48,542 nucleotides of DNA, from NCBI GenBank assembly GCA_022709795.1, contig JAKLID010000003.1:1-48542 (forward strand). The letters are read 5' to 3'. The stretch comes from Patescibacteria group bacterium. Lineage in GTDB: Bacteria; Patescibacteriota; Patescibacteriia; UBA2196; GWA2-42-15. This document shows, in pieces, positions 42,406 through 48,542 of the stretch. Position 1 is the stretch's first letter; each line of letters opens with the position of its first letter. The position numbers and the translations under genes were made by a program. Under the pieces are notes generated by a model. The model was not told the origin of the DNA. It saw only the letters and a program-made list of their open reading frames with translations, and searched no databases.

Positions 42406-42867
42406 ATGACCACGCAAACCTTGTGTTTAATAGTAAAAGACGGGAAAATTTTACTTGGGATGAAGAAACGAGGTTTTGGCGCGGGCAGGTGGAATGGTTT
42501 TGGGGGTAAAGTTGAGGGAGAGGAAACTATTGAAGAAGCGATGAAAAGGGAGTTGAGCGAAGAAAGCGGATTAATTTTGAATGATTTTCAAAAGAGAGGG
42601 ATGATTATTTTTGAGTTTGTAAATAAGCCGGTTTGGAATACGACGGTGCATATATATTTGGGTACAGATTTTTCGGGTGAATTGAAAGAAAGCGACGAGA
42701 TGGTACCGCAATGGTTTGGATTGACGGAGATACCATATGGAGAAATGTGGCCGAGTGATAAATATTGGTTGCCGAGGTTTTTGGAGGGGAAAAGTTTTCA
42801 GGGAAAAATTTTATTTGGAGAGGGTGATAAGGTATTGGGATGTGAGATGAAAGAAGAAATAAATTAG
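42406..42867 (+). CDS. Nudix hydrolase, MTH1/MutT-like (8-oxo-dGTP type)
   Basis: A 153-residue protein with a complete Nudix box, GGKVEGEETIEEAMKRELSEESGL (about residues 36-59). TLCLIVKDGKILLGMKKRGFGAGRWNGFGGKV closely follows the MTH1 pattern, including the W-N-G-F-GGK segment, so cleaning of oxidised purine nucleotides is the likely role. It is a full-length member. It is seven bases upstream of a second Nudix-like gene and 70 bases after secA. The three genes here (two Nudix, one deaminase) look like a nucleotide-housekeeping group. Confidence 0.9.
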   Translation: MTTQTLCLIVKDGKILLGMKKRGFGAGRWNGFGGKVEGEETIEEAMKRELSEESGLILNDFQKRGMIIFEFVNKPVWNTTVHIYLGTDFSGELKESDEMVPQWFGLTEIPYGEMWPSDKYWLPRFLEGKSFQGKILFGEGDKVLGCEMKEEIN

Positions 42868-42873
42868 TTATTT

Positions 42874-43350
42874 ATGGAAAATGTAATCAAACAAACAGGC
42901 AAGGATTGGTATTTTGTGGCGATGAAGGTTTTTATGACTGATAAAAACGGTCGGCTTTTGATTTTAAAAGATAAGTTTAAGTGCTGGGATTTACCGGGCG
43001 GGAGATTAAAATATGATGAATTTGAGAAGTCATTGGAAAAAGTAGTGATGAGAAAAATGAAAGAAGAATTGGGAGCCGGGGTAAAATATAAGTTGGGACA
43101 GCCGGTGGTTTTTATGCGGCATGAGCGGATGGAAAATTTGGCAGACGGCGGTAAGGAAAAGGTACGAATTTTTGCGGTGGGATTTGAAGCCAAATATTTG
43201 GGCGGTAAAATTGATTTGGGCAAAAATCATCTGGAATATAAATTCGCGGAGCTAAAAGGATTCAAACCCGAGAAGTATTTTAAAGGTGGCTGGTTGAAAG
43301 GGGTCAAGGAATATATAAAAACATTAAAACATGAAAACATTAAAGCATAA
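42874..43350 (+). CDS. Nudix-like protein with degenerate box
   Basis: A 158-residue protein. WYFVAMKVFMTDKNGRLLILKDKFKCWDLPGGRLKYDEFEKSLEKVVMRKMKEELGAGV has the Nudix fold, but the box has RK instead of RE before the EE pair, losing one metal-binding Glu while keeping EELG. It may be catalytically altered or only bind nucleotides. The last residues (KTLKHENIKA) are encoded by the word repeat AAACATTAAAACATG and probably are an accidental extension. Its 3' end overlaps the deaminase frame by 20 bases. Confidence 0.75.
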   Translation: MENVIKQTGKDWYFVAMKVFMTDKNGRLLILKDKFKCWDLPGGRLKYDEFEKSLEKVVMRKMKEELGAGVKYKLGQPVVFMRHERMENLADGGKEKVRIFAVGFEAKYLGGKIDLGKNHLEYKFAELKGFKPEKYFKGGWLKGVKEYIKTLKHENIKA

Positions 43351-43840
43351 AAACAAAAAAACAATATTAGAACCAAAGAAGAAATTTATGCGCGAAGCGA
43401 TAAGACAGGCCGAATTGGCGAAGCGAGCTGGCGATTATGCGGTGGGCGCGGTAATAATTAGGGGTGATAAAGTTATTTCTATGGCCAGTAATCGGAGCAA
43501 GAGAGACGAAAGCCCGATAGCTCACGCAGAAACGTTAGCGATTTTAAAGGCGAGCAAGATTTTTGGGAAAAGACATTTGCCTAATTGCGTTTTGTACACC
43601 ACGCACGAGCCGTGTCCAATGTGCGCAGCAGTGGCTGTTTGGGCCAGATTGAAAGGCGTGGTTTATGGGGCGAGAGTAGAAGATATGGCTAGCTATCGAG
43701 TAAAAAATTTACATCAGAAAAAATATTTATGGCGGACGATAGACATTTCCTGTAAGGAGTTATTTAAAAAATCAACGGAAAAAGTGGAAGTGGTCGGGGA
43801 TTTTATGAGAAGAGAGTGCATTAAGTTATTCCATTGTTGA
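43331..43840 (+). CDS. Nucleoside/cytidine deaminase-like zinc enzyme
   Basis: A 169-residue protein, or about 150 if ATG 43388 (MREAIRQAELAKRAGDYAVGAV) is the true start. The first 19 codons are word-repeat DNA, which favours the later ATG. Zinc site: AHAE (H and catalytic E) and EPCPMCAAV (two Cys), the CDA superfamily pattern shared by TadA, guanine deaminase and related enzymes. YGARVEDMASYR and the C-terminal part differ from TadA, and the tRNA-binding features are not obvious, so a free nucleoside or base substrate is at least as likely. It follows two Nudix genes. Confidence 0.82.
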   Translation: MKTLKHKNKKTILEPKKKFMREAIRQAELAKRAGDYAVGAVIIRGDKVISMASNRSKRDESPIAHAETLAILKASKIFGKRHLPNCVLYTTHEPCPMCAAVAVWARLKGVVYGARVEDMASYRVKNLHQKKYLWRTIDISCKELFKKSTEKVEVVGDFMRRECIKLFHC

Positions 43841-43894
43841 ATAAGGGGGAGATTTAAGATTTATTTTAAAATTTAAATTTTACAATTTAAAATT

Positions 43895-44191
43895 GTGAAT
43901 ATGGGTTTACTAGATTTATTTTCCATTACGCCGCACACGAGAAAAGTGGCTTTCAGTGATGACAAATTAAAATTGACCCGTCAGGATATTGTAGATTTGG
44001 TGTGGACGATAGACAGTTTGGACCAAAGGCAGAAAGATTTAATCAAAGTAGAATTAGAGAAGGAACTCGATGACGGTGGCGTATCGGAATTTGAGTATAA
44101 AAGAGTTGTCCGGCGATTGGCGGAGAAAAGAATAGAGTTGGGATTGAGTGATGTGGATGTTCGAAACCTAAAGAGGATATTAGGACAGTAA
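43895..44191 (+). CDS. Small hydrophilic helical protein, unrecognised
   Basis: A 98-residue protein (GTG 43895; ATG 43901 would remove two residues). GLLDLFSITPHTRKVAFSDDKLKLTRQDIVDLVWTIDSLDQRQKDLIKVELEKEL is largely alpha-helical. No signal or membrane segment, no known motif. The regular charge pattern and a full-length frame support a real gene. It is preceded by a run of AAATTTAAAATT words and followed by the MITE-like element in front of adk. Confidence 0.55.
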   Translation: MNMGLLDLFSITPHTRKVAFSDDKLKLTRQDIVDLVWTIDSLDQRQKDLIKVELEKELDDGGVSEFEYKRVVRRLAEKRIELGLSDVDVRNLKRILGQ

Positions 44192-44243
44192 AATTCAAAA
44201 TTTAAAAATCAAAATGTAAGATTTTTAACAATTAATTTTCCTC

Positions 44244-44339
44244 CTCCCCTCAGACGAGGGGAGGGTAGGGAGGGGTGCTGAAATTATTAATATATATTTA
44301 CCAACACCACCCCCTACCCCCTCCTCAACTGAGGAGGGG
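44244..44339. repeat. MITE-like element with G/C-rich hairpin arms, copy B
   Basis: Left hairpin CTCCCCTC-AGAC-GAGGGGAG, then GGTAGGGAGGGGTG; an AT-rich centre of about 27 bases; CACCACCCCCTACCCC, then right hairpin CCCCTCCTC-AACT-GAGGAGGGG. Same plan as 24443-24582. Its right end lies nine bases before the adk start. Confidence 0.75.
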
Positions 44340-44346
44340 CGGATAA

Positions 44347-44985
44347 ATGATTTTGGTTATGTACAAGATTCTTTTTATCGGCCCGCAAGGGTCGGGCAAG
44401 GGAACGCAGGCGCAATTAGTAGCGGAGAAATTTGGTTTGCCGATTTTTTCCACAGGCAATATTTTGCGACAAAGAGCGCAGGTGCAAGACGAATTGGGCC
44501 AAGAAATTAAGAATTTAATTGATAGTGGTATTTTGGCGCCGGATGAATTGGTAAATAAAATTATAGCGGAAAAAATTCAAGCTGCTGGAGGAAATGGTTA
44601 TATTTTAGATGGTTATCCGAGAAATTTGGCGCAGGCCGAATTTTTGGCGACCAAAGACGAATTGACCCATGTTTTGGAAATAGATTTGCCAGAAGAAGAA
44701 ACAGTTCGGAGATTAGGCGGTCGGCGGACTTGCCCCAAGTGTCAGACGGTTTATCATATTGAATATAATCCACCAAAGATTGCAGGGATATGCGATAAGG
44801 ACGGGGAGAGGTTGGTAGTGCGCGACGACGAGACAGAAGAAGTTTTAAAAAAGCGATTAGCGATTTATCATGAATTGACCGAGCCGATAATTGATTTTTA
44901 TAAAGGGAAAGGTATTCATCACAAGATAGATGGGAGACCGGCGATTGAGAAGGTATTTGAGGAAGTAATGAAGAATTTGGAATAA
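44347..44985 (+). CDS. adk: Adenylate kinase
   Basis: A 212-residue enzyme balancing ATP, ADP and AMP. P-loop GPQGSGKGTQAQ, AMP site FSTGNILRQRA, ILDGYPRN, and a zinc-type LID domain with CPKC and a later CDKD (three Cys and an Asp) between RRLGGRRT and RDDETEEVLKKRL. ATG 44347 has GGAGGG supplied by the end of the MITE-like element at a good distance; ATG 44359 (MYKILFIG) is where relatives normally begin. In other bacteria adk sits between secY and map; here map follows, with one gene between. Confidence 0.95.
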   Translation: MILVMYKILFIGPQGSGKGTQAQLVAEKFGLPIFSTGNILRQRAQVQDELGQEIKNLIDSGILAPDELVNKIIAEKIQAAGGNGYILDGYPRNLAQAEFLATKDELTHVLEIDLPEEETVRRLGGRRTCPKCQTVYHIEYNPPKIAGICDKDGERLVVRDDETEEVLKKRLAIYHELTEPIIDFYKGKGIHHKIDGRPAIEKVFEEVMKNLE

Positions 44986-45005
44986 AGAATTATGAATCAA
45001 GAATC

Positions 45006-45566
45006 ATGGAGGAGGAATTATTTAAGGGTGAATATAGGATAAAATCTATACGTCTGGAAAATTGGAATTATGCCGAAGAGGGGTGGTATTTTGTCACAAT
45101 TTGCACGGAGGATAGGAAATTATTTTTTGGGAAAATTGAGGGCGGAAAGATGAAATTAAATAAAATTGGCGAAATTGCAGATATTTATTTGCGTTCTATC
45201 CCGGAGCATTTTCCGAACGCGCGCGTGGACAAATATGTGATTATGCCTAACCACATTCATGCCATTATTGTGATTGACGGCAGTAGAGACGCGAGATCTC
45301 GCGTCTCTACAAATACAGATAATGCGTTTGCGGCACAATTTGGACCCCTACAACCAAGCTCTTTATCCGCCATTATACAATCATATAAATCATCCGTTAA
45401 GCGTTGGTGCAATAAGAATGATTATAAATATTTTGCCTGGCAGCCAGGTTATTACGAGCATATAATTAGGGGTGATGAAGATTATCAAAATATTTGGAAT
45501 TATATTGAATATAATCCTGATAAATGGGAGTGGGATAAAAGTAATCCAAATAATCTAAACAAATGA
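45006..45566 (+). CDS. REP-associated tyrosine transposase (RAYT, Y1/IS200-like HUH family)
   Basis: A 186-residue single-domain Y1 enzyme. GWYFVTICTEDRKLFFG, the HUH motif in VIMPNHIHAIIVI (about residues 78-90), and the late GYYEHIIRGDEDYQNIWNYIEYNPDKW with the nucleophilic Tyr are all diagnostic of RAYT/TnpA-REP proteins, which act on single-stranded palindromes. Residues about 93-102 (GSRDARSRVS) come from a 28-base perfect palindrome inserted right after the HUH strand. No IS ends are seen, so it looks like a single-copy housekeeping-style RAYT. It overlaps map by four bases (ATGA), so it is translationally coupled to it, between adk and map. Confidence 0.9.
   Translation: MEEELFKGEYRIKSIRLENWNYAEEGWYFVTICTEDRKLFFGKIEGGKMKLNKIGEIADIYLRSIPEHFPNARVDKYVIMPNHIHAIIVIDGSRDARSRVSTNTDNAFAAQFGPLQPSSLSAIIQSYKSSVKRWCNKNDYKYFAWQPGYYEHIIRGDEDYQNIWNYIEYNPDKWEWDKSNPNNLNK
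45283..45310. repeat. 28-base perfect palindrome inside the RAYT gene
   Basis: GTAGAGACGCGAGA followed by its exact reverse complement TCTCGCGTCTCTAC. Translated in frame. Confidence 0.92.
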
Positions 45567-46318
45567 CCACCATTAAAAAACCACAAGAAATAAAAATCAT
45601 TGCCGAAGGCGGACATAGGTTGGCCAAGATTTTGGAAATGGTGATAAAAAGAGTGCAGCCGGGGATAAACGCGGAGCAGCTAGATCAGTACGCGGAGGAG
45701 TTGATTATAGAAGCTGGCGGTCGGCCGGCATTCAAGGGACACGCTGGGTTTCCCGGGACTTTGTGCGTGTCGCCCAACGAGGCAGTGGTGCACGGGGTGC
45801 CCAGGAAAGAAATGATTCTGAGAGAGGGCGATATCGTCGGGATTGATATCGGGATGCGCTATCCAGCGGCCGGGGGCTTGTATACTGACATGGCGCGGAC
45901 AGTAGGTGTGGGTAAGATATCTGATGAGGCGAAAAAATTGATCAAAGTGACAGAAGAATCTTTTTTCCGCGGTATTAAAACAATAAAAGAAAACTCACGG
46001 CTCGGAGATCTGGGCGCGGCAGTCCAGGAGTATGCCGAAAAGAATGGTTTTTCAGTGATCAGAAGTTTGTGCGGACATGGTGTCGGATACGCGGTGCACG
46101 AAGATCCGAAGGTGATGAATTTTGGGCAAAAGGGAACTGGGGAAATACTAAAAGAAGGTATGGTTTTGGCAGTAGAGCCGATGATCGCGGCTGGCGAATA
46201 TGATCTGGAAACACTCGACGATGGTTGGACGGCGGTGACCAAGGACCGGAAGCTGGCGGCGCATTATGAAAATACGATCGTGGTGACGAAAGGAGGGTGC
46301 AAAATATTGACTAAATAG
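45563..46318 (+). CDS. map: Methionine aminopeptidase type I
   Basis: A 251-residue enzyme removing the start Met from new proteins. The five metal ligands are visible: Asp in GIDIGM, Asp in YTDMARTVG, His in CGHGVGYAVHE, Glu in AVEPMI and Glu in HYENTIVV. N-terminal IKKPQEIKIIAEGGHRLAKIL and the substrate-pocket region FPGTLCVSPNEAVVHGVP are typical. It follows adk in the order known from ribosomal operons, with the RAYT gene wedged between and overlapping its start. An AT-rich palindrome follows. Confidence 0.97.
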   Translation: MTTIKKPQEIKIIAEGGHRLAKILEMVIKRVQPGINAEQLDQYAEELIIEAGGRPAFKGHAGFPGTLCVSPNEAVVHGVPRKEMILREGDIVGIDIGMRYPAAGGLYTDMARTVGVGKISDEAKKLIKVTEESFFRGIKTIKENSRLGDLGAAVQEYAEKNGFSVIRSLCGHGVGYAVHEDPKVMNFGQKGTGEILKEGMVLAVEPMIAAGEYDLETLDDGWTAVTKDRKLAAHYENTIVVTKGGCKILTK

Positions 46319-46319
46319 G

Positions 46320-46408
46320 CAATACAAATTACAAATATTTACAAATATACAAATATCATATTTTTTGTTTTTTGATTTGTATATTTGTATTGATTCGTAA
46401 TTAGTATT
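46320..46408. repeat. AT-rich long palindrome, copy 2
   Basis: AATACAAATTACAAATATTT...ATACAAAT, a T-rich loop, then ATTTGTATATTTGTATTGAT...TAATTAGTATT. It is the same element as 19021-19095, here between map and ruvX. Confidence 0.8.
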
Positions 46409-46412
46409 AAAT

Positions 46413-46808
46413 ATGAAAAAGATGGGCGCAAGAATTTTGGGAATTGATTTTGGTACAAAAAACGTAGGTTTGGCAATTTCTGATGTTGAACAAAAGCAGG
46501 CTTTTGTTTATGATACCCTAAAAATATCTAATAAATTTTGGACTGAACTCCAAGATGTTTGCGAGAAGGAAAAAATTGATAAAATAGTGGTCGGTTTGCC
46601 CTTATCAATGAAAGGGGAATATACACCAAAGACAGAGGAAGTCGTGGTTTTTACGCACGAGCTAGAAGAGAGAACAAAATTATTAGTGGAAACTCAGGAT
46701 GAAAGGTTATCCAGTGTAGAGGCGGATAAAACCGGGAGCGGTCATGGGCGCGATGAGGAAGCGGCCAGGATCATTTTGCAGCAGTATTTGGATAGGAAGA
46801 ATAATTAA
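46413..46808 (+). CDS. ruvX: Holliday junction resolvase-like RuvX/YqgF
   Basis: A 131-residue RNase-H-fold nuclease. ILGIDFGTKNVGLAISD is the canonical first strand with the catalytic Asp, KIVVGLPLSMKGEYT the second motif, and DERLSSVEA plus GRDEEAARIILQQYL close the site. The family processes 16S rRNA ends and has been linked to recombination. ATG 46422 is an alternative start. It stands immediately after the AT-rich palindrome, 95 bases from map. Confidence 0.92.
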   Translation: MKKMGARILGIDFGTKNVGLAISDVEQKQAFVYDTLKISNKFWTELQDVCEKEKIDKIVVGLPLSMKGEYTPKTEEVVVFTHELEERTKLLVETQDERLSSVEADKTGSGHGRDEEAARIILQQYLDRKNN

Positions 46809-46849
46809 TAATGAATAATGAATTAAGATTTAAGAATTAAGAATATTTT

Positions 46850-47920
46850 ATGTCAACGATTTTACAGGTTTTAATACTAATAGTTTTGGCCGGAGGGTTC
46901 GGTTTGATTTTATTTATACTTTTCAAAAATGGAAAAAGCGGGGAGAACAAAGAAGATTTATTCAAAATGAAAGACGAGGTAGGGGAGATGATGAGGCGAG
47001 AAATCGGCCAGATCCGCGAGGAGATGAAGGGTAATCTGGAAAAAAATATTGATTTTATCCAAAAACAATCTTTTCAAACCAGCTCAATTGTCAAAGATGT
47101 GACCAGCAAATTGGAAAAATTGGAAGCGACCAATAAACAAGTGGTCAGCTTTACTGACCAACTGCAGAATTTGGAAAAAGTATTAACAAATTCCAAAAAT
47201 CGCGGGTCTTTGGGTGAGGCGAGTCTGGAATTGATTTTGGGTAATATTTTGCCGCCGCAAGGGTATGAGATGCAGTATAAATTTAAAAATGGGGAAGCAG
47301 TGGACGCGGTAGTGAAGATTAAAGATAAGTTGTTGCCGGTGGACGCCAAATTTTCTTTGGAAAATTACCGGCGGATATTAAATGAAAGCAATGAGGAAAG
47401 AAAACGAGAATTGGAAAAAGAATTTAAAAACGATTTAAAAAAGAGGATTGATGAAACAGCTAAATACATCCGGCCGAACGAAGATACGCTGGATTTTGCT
47501 TTTATGTTTATTCCGGCGGAAGGGATTTATTATGATTTATTAATAAATGAAGTGGGGGCGGTCAAGGTGGATACTGGCGGTTTGATTGATTACGCATTCA
47601 AAGAAAAGAAAGTGATTATTGTTTCGCCGACGACATTTGCGGCTTATTTGCAGACGGTGTTACAGGGTTTACGAGCGCTGCAGATTGAAGAGTCGGCTAA
47701 AGAAATTCGCAAAAGGGTTGAGGATTTGCAGCGACATATTTGGAGCTATGAAGAATTTTTAAAGAAATTAGGCAATAATTTGAGTACAACCGTCAATGCT
47801 TTCAATGTCGCCCATAAAGAATTTATTAAAATAGATAAAGACGTGGTGAAAATAACCGAGGGCGAGAGAAAAATAGAGCCACTGGTCTTGGAAAAACCAA
47901 ATTTAAGCCAGGAAGAGTAG
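46850..47920 (+). CDS. rmuC: DNA recombination protein RmuC family
   Basis: A 356-residue protein. Residues 4-24 form a transmembrane helix (ILQVLILIVLAGGFGLILFIL), about 30-115 a coiled coil (GEMMRREIGQIREEMKGNLEK...), and about 120-320 the RmuC domain: GSLGEASLELILGNILPPQGYEMQYKF, VDAVVKIKDKLLPVDAKFSLENYRRIL, FAFMFIPAEGIYYDLL, and VIIVSPTTFAAYLQTVLQGLRALQIEE. The domain is a PD-(D/E)XK-related nuclease-like fold thought to limit inverted-repeat recombination in E. coli. It is of interest here because of the many palindromes, though the gene is common and no specific link is shown. Confidence 0.93.
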   Translation: MSTILQVLILIVLAGGFGLILFILFKNGKSGENKEDLFKMKDEVGEMMRREIGQIREEMKGNLEKNIDFIQKQSFQTSSIVKDVTSKLEKLEATNKQVVSFTDQLQNLEKVLTNSKNRGSLGEASLELILGNILPPQGYEMQYKFKNGEAVDAVVKIKDKLLPVDAKFSLENYRRILNESNEERKRELEKEFKNDLKKRIDETAKYIRPNEDTLDFAFMFIPAEGIYYDLLINEVGAVKVDTGGLIDYAFKEKKVIIVSPTTFAAYLQTVLQGLRALQIEESAKEIRKRVEDLQRHIWSYEEFLKKLGNNLSTTVNAFNVAHKEFIKIDKDVVKITEGERKIEPLVLEKPNLSQEE

Positions 47921-48013
47921 TCGGTGGGGAAAAGTTTTTGACAAAATAAACAATTTGTTGTGTTGGCGGGATTATTTAAGGCTCAATATCTTGTGTTTTA
48001 GCAAAAAAGACCC

Positions 48014-48042
48014 TTGACCATTAAGGAAAAACGGTTTAGAAT
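48014..48042 (+). promoter_or_regulatory. Sigma70-type promoter of the ATP synthase operon
   Basis: TTGACC, a 17-base spacer, TAGAAT. It is placed 95 bases before the AtpZ-like start. Confidence 0.75.
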
Positions 48043-48136
48043 AAAGTTGAAAATTGTGGAAAAATAAGCTTATAGGTGGGCTTTCTAGTAAGGAAGCTGT
48101 TTATTTTTGCTTACAAAAACAAGAAAATACAAGAAA

Positions 48137-48418
48137 ATGAGTGATGATGGTAAACAAGGGAATAAAGATGATAAAAATGAGGGACCAACAAATATTGAAA
48201 AACAAAGAGTAAATGGACTCGGCCTAGTCGGACAGTTGATGTCTGTTCTGGCCGCGCCAATCGTTTTATTTACATTAATTGGTAAATATCTTGATAATTT
48301 GTTTGAAAAGAGGTTTCTATTTATCCTACTCGGCGGGGCTTTTGGTATTGGCATTGGCATGCATTTTGTTTACAAGAGAGCCCAGGTGATCAGAGAAGAT
48401 CTTTATGGTAGAAAATAA
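48137..48418 (+). CDS. AtpZ/AtpI-like ATP synthase accessory membrane protein
   Basis: A 93-residue protein from ATG 48137; a TTG at 48107 is unlikely. A hydrophilic N-terminus of about 30 residues is followed by two helices (GQLMSVLAAPIVLFTLIGKYLDNLF and RFLFILLGGAFGIGIGMHFVYK), the layout of AtpZ/AtpI proteins encoded just upstream of atpB. They assist c-ring assembly or Mg supply in other bacteria. Its position 12 bases before atpB supports the call. A good promoter lies upstream. Confidence 0.85.
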   Translation: MSDDGKQGNKDDKNEGPTNIEKQRVNGLGLVGQLMSVLAAPIVLFTLIGKYLDNLFEKRFLFILLGGAFGIGIGMHFVYKRAQVIREDLYGRK

Positions 48419-48430
48419 AGTTTATTATTT

Positions 48431-48542
48431 ATGCATTTAAGTTTGGCGGCTGAGCCGGTTTTCCACTTGGGCGGATTTCCGGTGACCAATTCAATAATCA
48501 ATACTTGGATAGCTTTTTTGGTAATTGTTTTATTTGCCGTGG
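48431..48542 (+). CDS. atpB: ATP synthase F0 subunit a, 5' part (continues past window)
   Basis: 37 codons are visible: MHLSLAAEPVFHLGGFPVTN, then SIINTWIAFLVIVLFAV running off the window end. The short N-terminal segment with H-L-G-G-F-P-V-T-N and a first transmembrane helix matches the beginning of subunit a, which forms the proton half-channels. The preceding AtpZ-like gene supports this. The rest of the gene and operon lies outside. Confidence 0.85.
   Translation, partial: MHLSLAAEPVFHLGGFPVTNSIINTWIAFLVIVLFAV

Noticed and set aside
1-48542. CRISPR array
   Set aside because: No run of equal repeats with regular unique spacers is seen; all repeats are dispersed palindromes or irregular words.
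1-48542. Alternative genetic code with TGA as Gly (as in Gracilibacteria/SR1)
   Set aside because: Several genes end cleanly at TGA (for example at 362 and 45564), and no conserved protein needs TGA read-through.

Overview
The window looks like chromosomal DNA of an uncultivated bacterium of the Candidate Phyla Radiation (Patescibacteria, probably a Parcubacteria-type lineage). This is an inference from gene content and style: many short genes, a membrane-anchored baseplate-J-like protein, DUF2207 and SIMPL proteins, half-size or trimmed versions of universal enzymes (an AspRS without its GAD domain, a UvrC without the C-terminal helix-hairpin-helix), a compressed ftsW-murG-murC cluster, and Cys-rich small secreted proteins. 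TGA is used as a normal stop, so the code is standard. There are no rRNA genes, no CRISPR array and no complete prophage.

Layout. 1-6.7 kb: an incomplete gene, the baseplate-J-like protein, a LigB/MEMO-like protein and a secreted wall-associated protein on the minus strand, a pilin-like protein, a small membrane peptide and a GT-B glycosyltransferase. 6.8-13.6 kb: HIT protein, S-adenosylhomocysteinase, wHTH protein, YbaK-type deacylase, scpA-scpB-D,D-carboxypeptidase, tpiA and a TPR protein. 13.65-14.33 kb: an intact tRNA-Thr(GGT) nested inside a second, decayed tRNA-Thr-like gene that carries hairpin insertions, then a strikingly G-poor tract. 14.3-17.6 kb: holin-like, DUF2207 and TPR-like proteins. 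17.6-24.4 kb (minus strand): uvrC, uvrA, uvrB. 24.7-28.5 kb: SIMPL protein, an S23/IVP four-helix-bundle gene between inverted repeats, and an array of small membrane-anchored, often Cys-rich proteins ending at asnS. 28.5-33.8 kb: asnS, aspS, DUF4258-like, methyltransferase and membrane proteins. 34.3-37.9 kb: ftsW-murG-murC. 38-43.9 kb: Nudix proteins, a half-MFS protein, secA and a deaminase. 44.3-48.5 kb: adk, a REP-associated tyrosine transposase (RAYT), map, ruvX, rmuC and the start of the ATP synthase operon.

The outstanding feature is the density of short palindromic elements and what they do. They sit between genes, but also inside uvrA (3), uvrB (3-4), uvrC (4), asnS (1), the RAYT gene itself (1) and the decayed tRNA (2-3), in frame wherever the host is protein-coding. 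At several sites the insertion is flanked by two copies of host sequence that are similar but not identical: a 14-residue uvrB helicase motif repeated with only synonymous differences, a second uvrB 3' end, a second tRNA-Thr, and extra copies of the asnS 5' end. The RAYT gene is the only candidate mobiliser seen here. I suggest a palindrome-seeding system that spares reading frames and is associated with diverged duplication of the target; a metagenome assembly chimera is the main alternative.
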